Below, piece after piece: positions 1-12,551 of a stretch of 64,000 nt of DNA (positions are counted from its first letter, which is position 1; each line of letters starts with the position of its first letter). Below the pieces are notes generated by a model. That model had not been told where the DNA came from, did no database searches, and was given only the letters and a program-made list of their open reading frames with translations. The stretch is from the NCBI GenBank assembly GCA_963969395.1, contig OZ017796.1:17176501-17240500 (forward strand). Reading direction: 5' to 3'. The translations under genes and the position numbers were made by a program. The DNA is from Pseudoscleropodium purum. Taxonomy: Eukaryota > Streptophyta > Bryopsida > Hypnales > Brachytheciaceae.

Positions 1-915
1 AAGTGAAGACAAGTTGGTTTCTTTTTTCTAAAAAAGTTCAACAAAGTTCCTAATAATTATTTCAAGATAAACTCTATTTTAAGTAAGAAGTACACAAAAT
101 ACACAAGATTGTATATAACATATATCAATAAAAAAAAATTGAAAAAAATAGTGAACTTATAGATGGAATTTCATTAGTTTGGCTCAAATCTCTCCCTAGA
201 CACTAGACAAAATGCATACGGCAATGACAAAGGTGGAGGGAATTCTAACAAAAAAACAAAACATGTTAACAAGAAGGGCAAATTTGGACAAGGAATGCCT
301 TGTTCTTTTTTGGTTAGAATTCTTGACAACAAAGAAATTGCCCCCAACATAAACGCCCTTTCCAAAATGGATGAAAAATGTGATCGATGAATGAAAAAAA
401 AGTTACAATCACCAATTACACGAATCTCATGCATCAAGGAGATTATGGAAAATAATCTGCCCGCCTTTTTTGAATGGGATGTTTCCTTGCTGGTGGTGGT
501 GGTTTACAACTAGAAATGTTGTATGAATGATATAATTGTCCATAACAAACAAGTTGGCCAGTCTGGCCGGAACATCCCACTCCCGCTCGAGTCCCATCCC
601 TCACATGGCTGTGAGTGTGTGTTCTGGAGGGGGGGACATGGTGAAGGACAAACACCAAGACCCTGGGCGGTGGGGCGGGCGGGAAAAGCAGGGACGAGCG
701 GGCCGGGGGGGGGGGTTCAGACACCTATTGATGTTCCTCTCATCAAGACAATCATCAACAATGCTGCAAGCAAACAAGCATGCACACACCCCTTCTTCCA
801 TCATTTCTAGTTTTTCAATTCTCATTTTGGTGGTGAAGACACCCTTTCCACCCCCAATGGAAGAATGCTATGCAATGACCATAAAATAGAATAAAAAAAT
901 TTGTTCAAAAATTTG
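1..915. other. Gene-free left flank with a GC-rich patch
   Basis: I see no gene. Bases 1-480 are AT-rich. Bases 540-730 rise sharply in GC and hold G-runs and C-runs on an otherwise AT-rich background. The overlapping short reading frames here are Pro/Gly/Arg-rich in every frame, which is what GC-rich non-coding DNA produces, and none resembles a known protein. Confidence 0.6.
664..715 (+). other. G-quadruplex-prone G-run cluster
   Basis: Within about 50 bases the plus strand has at least six runs of three or more G, separated by short spacers, ending in an uninterrupted run of 11 G at 705-715. This exceeds the usual four-run rule for a G-quadruplex. Whether it folds in the cell is inference. 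No adjacent gene explains it. Confidence 0.55.
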
Positions 916-923
916 TTAATTAA

Positions 924-1849
924 CCCCTAAAGGACCAAACTTTTTTTTTTCTGGACAGCATTGCAATTTTGGGCAATTCACTTCAAAAGAAATTTATAAT
1001 TTTTTTCTTTGACATTTTCACACAATATGTGCCCAAGGAGTAGCTTTAAGGCCCGACAATTTTTATAGCTTTTGACTACATGGTTCAAAAGTTATTGCAC
1101 AATATGTCATTTTTGATGCTTGGCAAGAGCCCAAAAATTTCTTAAGAAATTATTTAGTTTCAAAAATAAAAATTTGAAATTAATTTTCTAGATTTATATG
1201 TATATGGAAAGCTTTGAATTATTCCATTTTGATTTGTGAGATGAAAGTTATGAGGTATTCTAATTTGCGTGTAGTTATGGATTTTATACACTAAAATAAA
1301 CTTTGGAGTTTTTTATTTAACTCAATTTTTAATATTTTTTGAAAAAAATAAAAGCATGTGATGTAGATTGTTTATTACTACATTACAACCATTGGGATTG
1401 GTAGTTTTCAATTCCATGATTATATTCTTAACAATTTAGTGTTTTGAGTCATTCTCTACTTCTTTCTACTTACTATTTTTTCCAATATATTGTACAATTC
1501 CAAATGATCTAAAAATTTTCAAGCATGTACCTAACTTGCCTTTAAGAATAAATCTGAAGAAGCACCACATTTTGGACATTTTTTCATGCAAATGTGACCT
1601 TGTGAAGTGCAGTTGCTTGTGTTTTTGCGGGGCCTAAAGAAGGATTTTTGTCTCTTCAAACGCTAATACCTTGTAATCTACATAGTGAAAATTTTTGAAA
1701 ATTTTTCCACATCTTCTCAAACCAGATTACTACAAGATCTTACAATTACATGTGTCCAAAAGTGTTTCTTTTCTAAAATTTGGTACTTGCACTAGAAATA
1801 CCAGTTTTGGAGCATTTGTGGTGAAAACATAGTCTAAAACATTTAGGGG
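924..1849 (+). mobile_element. TTAA-flanked repeat, copy 1 (full length, 926 bp)
   Basis: The best preserved copy of the dominant repeat family. It starts CCCCTAAAGGACC and ends ATTTAGGGG, and is flanked on both sides by TTAA (920-923 and 1850-1853). TTAA duplication together with ends starting CCC is the signature of the piggyBac superfamily, but the copy has no reading frame and no transposase is seen, so the superfamily call is tentative. The inner sequence recurs almost colinearly at 10051, 15082, 20096 and 54644, which defines the element independently of the ends. Confidence 0.7.
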
Positions 1850-1853
1850 TTAA

Positions 1854-4793
1854 CTAAGTTATACATTTGGATGAATGTGGAATAAAAACTTGAGTGCCAA
1901 TTGGAGGCCCTTGAGTTAGCATGACAGTAACACTGAAAGGTAAGCTTATTTTTTTTTGCCTAATAGTATCCAACTGCTCAAACTCACCAATTAAATCCAC
2001 TTGCTCTGAGGTTAAAACATGAGAAAAGTAAGTTAATAAGTGATGAATGTAAGCTTACATCCCTTGCTCATCTCGATCAGGCAGTATTTGAAGACCATGG
2101 GAGGAGGTCCGGACAGTGCTGGAGCTCTAAATTAAATTAAAACGTCCTCTAACTAACATAAAGGTGCATTTTGCTTTCTCATTGCACCAACAATGTACAA
2201 ATAGTGCACATTTCACGAGGTGGATGCTTTCAGTGACCACTCCATTCCAACTTACAAAAAAATCATATAACTAGTTCCACAAAAACTCCAAAAACACTGA
2301 AACAACTTGGGTTAAGTTAGTTGCCAATTCCCATTGTTTTTTCAAGCAAAATTTACTGAAACAGAAAATCAATATTTCAATCAATTCAACCTCCTTAAAT
2401 CAATTTTCAGTTCTTCTATGGGTACTTTATTTTTATGGACCTCCTTCCTTGTCATGTCCAGTGTCCACCCATGTCATCATAGAGCCTTGGTCACGACTTT
2501 AATTAGTGTACTCAGAATTCTGTAGCTGGGTAGGCCACAACCAATTCAAACCAAGGACAACTTATCAAACAAGGCATTTTTTTTGTGTCCCCAAACCCTA
2601 ATATTCATTTTGAATGAATTTGGTCACTTGTGTGCTTTCCAATATCAATGTAGAAAAAACAATATCACTCAATACATAACAACAACAACAACAACAACAA
2701 ATTAAAATGAGACAACAATTAATTAAAACATTGGCCTGGCTTGGCCTCCCTGTACGTGGGGCATCGCAAAGTGGTGCACCCACGTGGGTGGGGGCCTCTT
2801 GACCAGTCCGAGAGGGACACACGGTCCCCCACTAGCTCACACAAACAAATTGAAATAAAACGGTGTGACAGGATTGGGACCTGATGGGCCCCTAAGGGCT
2901 TCAGTTTCATATACAATAGGAATCATAGGCACGCATGCAAAATATCCACAAACTAGCTCCCACTTTTTCCCTTGAAGTTTGCAGTTGTGTAACACGACCG
3001 ACCGACAATCATTGTAAAAATAATGGTTGGATGGTTTCAAGTCGAAAATTCCTACAAAGACACAGCTTAGTGTTTATTAAATTGGTCACACTATTTTTTA
3101 TTTATTTTTTGCAATGCACTAGCTTGTATATCAGCGTACTAACTTAACTGGGAAGATATAGGATGGCTGTGGATTTAATCTATGATGCAAGACATGTTTT
3201 CCAAATTATAGTTCCAATACCAACACTAAAACTTCAATCATACTATTTGCAACAAAGAATTTTTTTGGGGTACACAATTGTATATAAATGAGCTAATATA
3301 TATATATATATATAACATCATTAATGTCTAAAGTACATTGGGGGGTTTGAGCATAGCTCTTGTTTTCACGACTAGGCTTTGTAACAAGCATGATTCTTTA
3401 TTTGTTTGTGTGGAATAATTTTAATGATCACCATTGTTGAAATGAAAGAAGAATTACGTACCTTTCCTATGAGAAAAAGATCAATAAATCATACAATTTT
3501 TGAAGAAATGCCGCCATTGACAAGATTGATCGAAGATGTTTGGTTAGGTGATACTTTATGCATACGATGTTATCCGATTGTTGGAATCCAATTGCTACAA
3601 AGTGCTACAAAAACTCTGATTTTTTTCCCCGTATATGGATATAAAATTATCATGATGGTATTGATGTGTAATTTTTTCCAAGTCATTTTGAGACCTTGAA
3701 AAAAAGATATGAGAATGTGAAGTGACAACCTAGAGTACCTTCTTTATTCTCAAAAAATTTGCCAAAAATCTCACTTGATCATTTCTAGATTAGATTGCAC
3801 CAATGGATTCAGTGGAAAAAAAACTCATCTATGGTCTCTTTGTTGTTCATGAACTGTTAGTGAGGTTCACATTTCGAGTTTTCTACAAATGTGAAGCCAT
3901 GTGGTGGCCTCATGGTCCTTTAGCAATGGTACCAAGATGTCCTTGAGAGTCTTTGAGGTGTCCATTGAAGAAAGATAACTTATTTATAAACATAGAAAAA
4001 CAAATCAATGAACAAAAATAGAAGACTATGTAAAAAGTTCTAGGTTTCTTTTTTACCATAGAACTTTTCATTCATGAAACCAATGCTTGACTTTTAATTA
4101 AAAATCAAACTTTTGGATATAGGATTTGATGAAATTGAGGTAAATAATATTTATTTATAAAAATATAAACAAAAATATGCAAAAACTCAAGAAAGGATTC
4201 TAGCACTAAAAAATTAATCCATAAAGAAGTGTGCTCATTCTTGGTAAAAATTATTCGACATGTCAAAACTTGTCATAAAGCAGAATAATCAAAATGAAAT
4301 GATAATATAAGTAAAATTGAACCATAATTTTTCTAATATACTATTAAGGAAATTTGTGGATATTTTTGAAACATCCAATGATTAGATTGCAAGATTATAG
4401 AGTTTGAACATTGAAGTCAAATGATTTTTTGTTTTGTTTTGTATAATTTGACTAGATCATTAAACTTTGATTCTTTGACTCATCAAATAGAAAGATTTAT
4501 ATGGCACTCAATGTTTTTCTTTCCATTATTTGATTTTTCATTGCATTGAAATTTATGTCTTGTTAGTTACATATAAGTTTGTGAGCTTGTGTAAATGTAG
4601 TTATTAGGCACTCAAGGTATATAGTGACACTTTGTGTTACTATGCACTCAATTTTTATTTTAAATTTTACCACCCCCACCTATCATTTAGAATTTGCTTT
4701 AAATTTTTTTATCTCACCCCCCCCCCTCACCCCCACCCCCTCTTGTAATCTTCAGAATCAAAGTTCTTGACAAACAATATGGGACAATTGATC
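1854..4793. other. Gene-free stretch with microsatellites
   Basis: I see no gene. It holds a CAA/ACA microsatellite at 2678-2701, a TA microsatellite at 3297-3314, a C10 tract near 4717 and an isolated GC-rich patch at 2739-2900. The patch has long-terminal-repeat-like base composition, but I could not find a second copy, a primer-binding site or a target duplication. Confidence 0.5.
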
Positions 4794-4956
4794 CCGTATC
4801 CAATACTGTATCCATATTCAGTACCCGTATTCAGTACGTGTATTCAATATCCGTGTTTAGTACCTGTATTCAATATCCGTATTTAGTACACGTATTTAGT
4901 ACTCATATCTAATACCCATACCGTACCGTATTCGTATTCAGTATTTGTATTTTATA
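4794..4956. repeat. 13-bp minisatellite
   Basis: About eleven diverged tandem copies of a 13-base unit close to CCCGTATTCAGTA. Variants replace the first bases with CG, TC, CT or CA, and TTCAGTA with TTCAATA, TTTAGTA or TCTAATA. The unit is not a multiple of three and no frame stays open across it, so it is non-coding. Confidence 0.75.
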
Positions 4957-5180
4957 TTTGAATGGCTCAAATTAAATTTCACAAGATCAACATCTTGTGA
5001 TTTTTTGAGAAATCAACATCAATTTTGAGGGTAAGCATTTTTTTTCAAAAAAATCAACGGCTCACAAATGTTTTGAGAGAGGAGGGGGGGAACTAATGGG
5101 AGTGGCAGGCAAGTTTCAGTGTATAGTTACATATAAGTTTTCCAAATTTCAAATGTGAAAAAACAGTATTAATAGCACAT

Positions 5181-5370
5181 GTTGGGCAAGACTTCATGCC
5201 CTTGCCCATTTTTTTTTATTTACATAACTTTTGATTTGAATGCTCTATTAGGGAAAAAATTATTGTGCAAAGGGAGTTGGGCAAAATTTCACGCCCTACC
5301 CAATTTTTCAGACTACATAATTTTAATTTGAGCACTTTATTGGGAAAAAATATATATTTGCAGAAAGGGG
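5181..5370. repeat. Tandem duplication, two units of about 95 bp
   Basis: Each unit starts AGTTGGGCAA or TGTTGGGCAA and continues through a CGCCC/TGCCC motif, a run of T, and TACATAA...TTTGA. The second unit begins at 5276. It is local and non-coding. Confidence 0.55.
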
Positions 5371-7629
5371 GTCAATGTCTATATTGAGATGATTTTTTTT
5401 CATGTGTACTTTCTACATACCCCTAAGTCAATGGTGATTTTGATTGGCCCTTGGAAAAAGGGGGACCTACTTAACCATAAAATAGGGCGAGGGGCACATA
5501 GATAGTACATATTTAGAATGAATTTCTTTGTCCATTCTCTAAGCCAAGATTTTGAAAAGATCCATCCAAAATTCACTTTGTAGGAAGAACATAAATTTTC
5601 ATTTGGCCACTTCAAGACCATTTGTTCACTAGGGTTTAACTACATTGTGCCAAGCATATTTTTCCAATACACATATCAAATTGAAAATTATTTAGACCTT
5701 GAATTTTCAAATGGGAATAGAGCATCTTGTTTGTAGGAAATCATCATATTTTTCTAAAAAAATAGAAAAATTGATTTGCTTTAAACTCTATCAATCTTTA
5801 CAATTGTCAAAATGAAAAGTCTATATGGATTAGTTTGCTTGTTAGAACAAGTTCACCTTTGCAATTGGTGTGTTTCAATTGTGTCTTATAAATATTAATA
5901 CTTTACATTTACCTTCCATCTTGTATTCACCTTTATGTAACAATTATTGAAAATACAAAAAACAATAATCCCCTCTAGATTGTCAACTCAATTCTTCAAC
6001 AAATTTTTTTTTCCAAGTCTATAATGCAAAAAATTAAGAGGATTTAAAGTCTTATCATTTCGTATAGCATGGTGCAAAAAGACATATTTCTTCACTTAAA
6101 ATACAAATATCTTGCAATCTAAATGATCAAAGTGTCTAAAATGTTTTACATACATTTTCTTATTAGTTTAGTGTAGGATCTTTCAATCAACTTTACAAAA
6201 AAGAATTGTTTTAATTTTTTGCTATTTACACTAGAAAATAGTAGTTTCAAGTAATTTTTTTTATGGATGAAAGGTCTAAAATATTCAGTAGATGAAGTGC
6301 AACATGCTATTACAATTTTTGGTACATATATTTGAAGTTTGAATTTCATTGATTGTATGAATTTGTTTTCTTCTTTGAATTACAAATTAGATTAGGAAAT
6401 ATTTGACAACTTTGAAGTGATCTAAATAGAATGTACATTTGAATTTGCAAGGGTCCAACTATCTAATCAAATGTAGTATAGTTTATTTTCTAAATCCATT
6501 TTCACTCATTATGAACTTCCTACTTTTGTATATCTTATTCCTTTATATAATAATAAGAATTAATGATTTTAAATTGTGAACTTTGATTGATCATATTGTA
6601 AAAAGTATAATCTAAATGACTTTTTTTTAATATATCATTAGCTTGAATGAAGAACATTGTATGCATTGGTTTAAATTTAAAAATTCTTAAAATAAATATA
6701 AATCCCATATAAATCCTTCAAAATTGTTAAAAAAACATGAGACCCAATTTGGGCTACTTAGTCACAAGAGTGTTATTTTACAATGTCAATATTTCAATTG
6801 ACTAAAACATTTTGTTTGAGAAAATTCAACTATAAGAGAATCTAGTGCACTCATAGGTGCACTATATTAAATATTAAGCAAGCATTATACTATGATTGAC
6901 TTTGTCTTTGTGGAGCCTTTGTCCATGCAACATTGGCACACTTTTTGAGTAAGGTACTCAAACTTTCTTACATGTAGCTTTTACCAATGGCAAAGTCTCC
7001 TCTTCTACAGTCCAAAGATAAGAAACTTACTTGTAGGAGGTCAAAGAAAAGATGCAACATGATTTCAAACTAGAGATATACTTAACAAATACTTGAACAA
7101 ATAGACATTTATTTATTATGTTGAGTACCCAATGTCACAACCCTTGTCACAACTCCTATCACAAAATCCATCACATTTTCATCCCCAAAAATTATCATCC
7201 AATTATTTCATTCAATATTCACAATGAAAACCTGGAGCAAGATGAGCATTCCTGTGATTCATCATGCACACGTTTCCCCTGTCTCTTGCAAACAAAAAAT
7301 ATGCAACTCCAAAGTTCTTGCAGACTTTTGCAACAGTTGTACGACTAGTATAAATTATACATAAACCATTCTCCTCTTTAGGAGCTTCAGTTGCAAAGGG
7401 TATGCAATGGGTTCTATTGTGAGTCCCAAAAATACTAAACTGCACAAAAGCATACAAATTTTTTGAGGAGAGACGTGAAGACCAAATAGAATCATATCAG
7501 AGTTTGGAATAGATAAAATAGTTTGAGAACAGAAGTAACCCACTTTCAAGTTGGAATTGCAGACTTCGAGGAAAAAAACTCAATGGAGAGGAGTTGACCT
7601 CATAGACAAGCGGTGTTGGATGTTCTGGT
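5371..7629. other. Gene-free AT-rich stretch
   Basis: I recognise nothing coding or mobile here. Short open frames have no family resemblance. A faint echo of the TTAA repeat's inner sequence is possible around 6100-6350 but is too weak to call. Confidence 0.45.
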
Positions 7630-7860
7630 AAGGTGGGCAGCACAGCCCCCAAGTGGCACCCTGTTTAAAACTGCCATCATCATTCTGTGTACATGTTCAA
7701 AATCAATATGTACATGTGTGGAAGAAATGATTTTAGAACATCTACTTGAATGAAAATTGAATCCTTCTTAACTTTTGCATACGGTGTCCAAATATCGTGA
7801 TTTTTGGTGCATTAAAACTTCTTCAATCCTCACACTTGCCAACAGGAAAACTATGAAATT
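7630..7860 (+). repeat. Dispersed repeat, family B, copy 1
   Basis: Shares order and wording with 11773-11990: a GGTGGG start, a CACCCTG box, paired GTGTACAT and ATGTACAT boxes, GATTTTAG.A.ATCTAC, then ACTTTTGCAT and a TTTGGTG.ATT box. I see no clear ends or target duplication and no coding potential. Confidence 0.5.
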
Positions 7861-8093
7861 TTGACCACTCTAATAATATGATCTATAGTCTATTGATCAT
7901 ATTTTATAACTATTGTTTAAGAGTCATCATTAAATTATTATTCTAAATAAGTTGCATTCTATAATATATCTTTATAATATTGGAAATTTGAGCTACCCTT
8001 TGGTCCTTTAGGAGTTAAGGATTGATTAGCCAAAAGAACTATAGGTGGTCAATGATAATACAAGTTTTTGATTCATATAATTTTTTGGCATTA

Positions 8094-8302
8094 GAAAGGA
8101 TTTGAGGGCAATGGAAGCCCGTAAGTTCTCAAGTTGCGGGGAACAAGAAAACTATGCCACTGTAACAGTATGATGTGGTTGAGACCCTACCACGTCATAT
8201 TTTTTAATACATAAATTTTAACAACCAACCACTCTTTTATTGCAAAGGGAACAACTAAGAGAATAAGTTTGAAATCGGCTTCCATTGCCCTCAAATCCCT
8301 TC
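8094..8302. mobile_element. MITE with 27-bp inverted ends and TA duplication (209 bp)
   Basis: The left end begins GAAAGGATTTGAGGGCAATG and the right end is its reverse complement with one change over about 27 bases. TA flanks both sides (8092-8093 and 8303-8304). This fits a non-autonomous Tc1/mariner-type element. There is no reading frame inside. The near-identity of the two ends suggests a fairly recent insertion. Confidence 0.75.
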
Positions 8303-9149
8303 TAATTTATTTTATACATTTGCATTGAATTTCATACTTTAAGGTTTTCAATACATACTCCTCTATCCCACTAAAAACCTCCAAATCAAGCAAAATTCTT
8401 ATCCCACTAAAATGCTTTGTTTCCTAATTTTGATTGTTGAGTAAGTTTTGGTTGGGTTGGGCAACTTTGTGAGGGCAAGTCAAGCTATCAAAGAGCATTT
8501 TTCTCCTAAAAATCTTGGCCTTGCTCATATGAGGCACCTCGTACTTGCTGTGCTTTTTGAGGCAATAGTATTGACAATTTATTTGGTAACCACTTGGCAC
8601 TATGAAGATTTGTTCATGAAGTGGTCTAGGTTTCTTTGTTGTGGATATTTAGGTTGGGGTGCTTATTTTTAGTATCCCATTGTTACCACCAACCTTAAAA
8701 TCATCAAGAATGGTGGAGTTGGCAACATTTACAAATTATGCTAAAAAATGATACTTTTCTACATGGATTTTAGGTGCCTAGATGATGGTGCTTAAGTTGG
8801 AACTTTTGCATAGATCTAAAGGATGGGTTACTAGTTTTTGGATGCATGTATCACTAGCACAAAGACTGAAATTGTAGTTAAACCCTTGTGAGGAAGCTTT
8901 TGGGAGGTTATTAATGGGACAAAGGAAATATTTTTTATAAAGTAAAGCAAATTAATTTTGAAAAAATGGACTCAAACCTATTTAAATTAAAGTAGAAACA
9001 TTCAAAATTTTCCATATACACATTCTTAACTCCTAAGCACCGAAGGTGACTAGAAGTGTCCCTATGTAGTTTGGAAGTCCTATACAAAGTGATTGTAACT
9101 TTTGCATCCAATTTATGGATTTAATAAAACTTATTGATAAATTGCAATG
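8303..9149. other. Gene-free AT-rich stretch
   Basis: I see no gene. An open frame of about 74 codons near 8448 has no recognisable domain, no homologous partner in the window and ordinary intergenic base composition, so I treat it as chance. Confidence 0.45.
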
Positions 9150-9700
9150 TCTCTTCTAGTTTGTATGGTAAAATTTTCAGATCAATTCAAGATGCACTAA
9201 TTTTGGGGGAGTTATTCAAAGTTCAAAGGTTTAATTTGAGTTCACTAAACTACATTTTGATGGTTGAACTTTTGGGGCTTGATCTCCTTCAACCAATGTT
9301 TGTTTTCAATCAAAATTTTTGGATTATATTTCCCTTAAAGTCTAGTCATTGAGGTAAAATTTTCATATCAATCCAAGTTGTTTTGATTGTTTAGGAGACA
9401 TTTGAAGTTCAAAATCTAGACATTTTTGGATCATATTGAACTTTGGCAACTTGTTTCTTCTTCATACAATGTTTGTTTCCAATATAAAAAAATTGGAAAT
9501 GTGGTGCATACTAATCTAGTTTGAATGGTTAAAATTTCATATCAATCCAAGAAGTTATGAATGTTTGAGAAGCATTTCAGTACAAGGAAGTTCAACCTTA
9601 GATGTTTTTGTGCAACTTTTTTTTGCTATTTTTTAACATTACAAAGCAATTTTGCAAACACAATGAGTCATTTGAATGGTTTTTTTACCAATGTGTTTGT
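9150..9700. repeat. Tandem array, about 180-bp unit, three copies
   Basis: Units start near 9152, 9340 and 9515 with TCTAGT followed by GGTAAAATTTTCATATCAAT or a close variant. They share later boxes for GAAGTTCAA and for CAATGTTTGTTTTCAAT. The units are diverged and non-coding. The roughly 350 bases that follow, up to 10046, hold nothing I recognise. Confidence 0.6.
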
Positions 9701-10050
9701 ATGTTGATTTTGAAGCACTTTATAGATTAAAGTTTCTTCATTTGAGTAGGTTTAAGAATTAAATTCCACCACTTATGTGTTGCTAAGAAAAAAATTTCAT
9801 CCTTTTCAAACTAAAATATTATAATAATCTTGCAATATAAGTGGCCAAATGAGTCCAAATTTTATTCATGTCATCTACAATATGTACACTTTTAGATTAT
9901 AAAGATGAAATTTCAATATTTTAGTGACATTTAGACCTATAACACTTCAAAAGCAACAATGTTCTTAAATTTCAAAATGCTAAGGACTCTAGAGGTTAAC
10001 AAGTATTAAAAGTGTCCCCCAAAATGGAACTAAATTGTTGCCATATTTAA

Positions 10051-10963
10051 CCCCAAAGGACCAAACTACGTTTTTGGTAACATAGTGATTTTGGGCAATT
10101 CACTATAAACAAAAAATTTATTTACTTTTCTTTGAAATTTTTCACAACATGAACCCAAGGAGTAGCTTGAAGGTGCAACAATTTTCGTAACTTTTGACTA
10201 CATGGTTAAAAAGTTATTGCATGATATGAAATTTTCATTGATCTTTGGGCAACCCAAAAATTTCTTTAAAATCACTTTCTTAAGAAATAAAAATTTGAAA
10301 TTGGTTTTCTAGATTTATATATACATGGAAAGTTTTGAATCAATCTATTTGGATAAATGAGGTGAAAGTTATGAGGAGTTTTAGTTTGCAGGCATTTATA
10401 GATTCTCTACTCTAAAATAAACTTTGAAGTCCTTTATTTAACTCATTTTTCAATATTTTTGGAAAAAAATACATCATATGATGTAGATTGTTTATTACAA
10501 CATTTCAACCATAGGAATTGGCATTTTACAATTCCATAATCAAATTCTTAACAATTTAGTATTTTTCTACTTCTTTCTACTTACTATTTTTTTTTTGTGT
10601 GTTCTAAAATTCCAAATGATCTAAAATTTTTCAAGCATGTAGCCAACTTGCCTTGAAGAATGAACCCAAAGAGTAACCACCATTTTGAACTTTTTCATAC
10701 AAATGTGACCTTGTGAAGTGCAATTGTCCGATTTTTCTCAAGGCCAAAAAAAGAATTTTTGTCAATTTAAATGCTAATATCTCTTATAATCTACATGGTG
10801 GGAAATTCTAATATTTTTTGCACATCTTTTCAAACCAATGTACTACAAGATCCTATAGTTACATGTGATTAAAAATGATTTTTTTTCTAAAGTTTGGTAC
10901 TTATACTAGAAATGGCAGTTTTTGAGTGTTTTTGGTGAAAACACAGTCAAAAACTTTTAGGGG
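10051..10963 (+). mobile_element. TTAA-flanked repeat, copy 2 (913 bp)
   Basis: Colinear with copy 1 from CCCCAAAGGACCAAACTACG to CTTTTAGGGG. The left target site is TTAA (10047-10050). The right one has decayed to CTAA. No open frame. The shared blocks include the GTGCCCAAGGAGTAGC-like box and the GATGTAGATTGTTTATTA box. Confidence 0.7.
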
Positions 10964-10967
10964 CTAA

Positions 10968-12121
10968 TTGCAATTGGTTGACTTTGATTCTCTAAATTTT
11001 GATTTCTCTTAAGACCAATCTATGTGATAGTTTCAATGGCCAAGGAAGCTTCCACTTTGAAAAATTCATAATAATTACATACCTTATCCAAAAATTCCTC
11101 CTTTCAAAAAAAAATCAGGTAAAAAAATGCATGATTTACAATTGCTTAATACCACCCAAAAAAATCTTGAATAAGTGCCTCCAAGTATGCCGAATTGCTT
11201 ATTTTATTAGACTGTTTTTTTTGGTGTTCTCACTTCAGTTTTTCGCAAAATCCCCATGACATCTTTGAAATCACCTGTCATTCTCAATAAGCTTAAGCTT
11301 ATTTGTTGCATGGAAAGGCTTACCCTAAATTATTGGTGGGATTGGAGTTGGTATGCAATTGTGTTGTTCAATGCTATGTTAACTAAGTTAAGTTATGTCT
11401 ATTTACAACTGTAGAAGTCCCCTGAGAACTGGTCAAAATGTATTCTTTATAAGGGAATAAATATATTCCAGGATCTGGAACCACTACTGTACTGAATTGT
11501 TTAAAAATTTAGAGTCCAAGTTTACGTTATGCATTTCCCAGATTCCTGTGGACAAAGGGTACTGTAGTTTGACCGAGTTAAAAGCTTTTTTCATCCTTCA
11601 CATGCACCACTCACAGAGTAAGCTTTTACAGAGTAAACTTTTTAGGTTTTCTTTTTCTTTTTTTTAAAACACATGGACCACTTTTTAGGGTTTAGGATAC
11701 ACCTTTTGGAATACAAAGCCCTGAACCCTGAAACTGTCATTGCTTCACAAAACACGACCCAAGAACAGAGATAAGGTGGGTACACCCAAAATTGCACCCT
11801 GCCTAATTACCAACATCCCCACCTTGTGTACATTTCCAAACTTATTATGTACCTATGTTGAAGAATTGATTTTAGGATATCTACCAAAAAAACTTGAATC
11901 TTTCATAACTTTTGCATGTGGTATCCAAATGTTGTGGTCTTTGGTGTATTGGAACCTCCTTTCACTCACAATAAGATAATCTAAAAATTTGATCAATTTA
12001 ACAAATAGTAACTAGGTGCAATAGCAAAAAGTGGTAGTTTTGGGGGTACCTACTTACTCTTTAGATCCAATCCTAGTGTTCTTATTGTATTTTTCCTTTG
12101 ACTTCTTATAGAGAAGTGTAT
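10968..12121. other. Gene-free stretch
   Basis: No gene seen. The 86-codon frame near 10999 is low-complexity and lacks any family signal. The only recognisable feature is the family B repeat at 11773-11990. Confidence 0.45.
11773..11990 (+). repeat. Dispersed repeat, family B, copy 2
   Basis: Same box order as 7630-7860, in the same orientation: GGTGGGTACACC, CACCCTGCC, TGTGTACAT, TATGTACCTATGTTGAAGAA, ACTTTTGCATGTGGTATCCA, TTTGGTGTATT. The two copies lie about 4.1 kb apart. The nature of the family is unknown. Confidence 0.5.
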
Positions 12122-12125
12122 TTAA

Positions 12126-12547
12126 CCCTTAAAGTCACAAAGCATGATTTCAAACCATTTTCCACTTTGGGGACAATTATTTCTATTCAATAAATATTGC
12201 ACCAAGAAGGGCCTACCCCTTCCCAACTTTTACACTACACATGGTTATTTTTTGACATTTACATCTTGTATGATGTAGATTATATAATTCCTAAATTTTA
12301 GAAGTAGAGGAGGAATTTTGCACATATTGCATGAAATTGCCTAAGGTACTTGAGAAGTGTACGGTAGTATAACTTTTGATCTAGGCACCTGATCGAGAAA
12401 AAAAATTATATTTCCTTTAAGGGGATACATGTTCACACCTTTGTGTCAAAATTGGAAGAACATTAGTTAAAAAAATGACTTCATATGTACCTATTTGAGA
12501 TCATCTGCATGCATTCAATAATCATTTGGTTTTTTGGGGGGTAAGGG
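12126..12547. mobile_element. Possible second TTAA-flanked element (422 bp)
   Basis: Starts CCCTTAAAGTCAC after TTAA (12122-12125) and ends GTAAGGG before TTAA (12548-12551). Only about six bases at each end are inverted repeats and the inside differs from the main TTAA family. A similar left end (TCCTTAAAGTCACG after TTAA) occurs at 39227 with no clear partner. A decayed relative of the main family is plausible, and coincidence is not excluded. Confidence 0.35.
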
Positions 12548-12551
12548 TTAA

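Noticed and set aside
2739..2900. GC-rich patch resembling a long terminal repeat
   Set aside because: No second copy, primer-binding site, polypurine tract or target duplication could be found.
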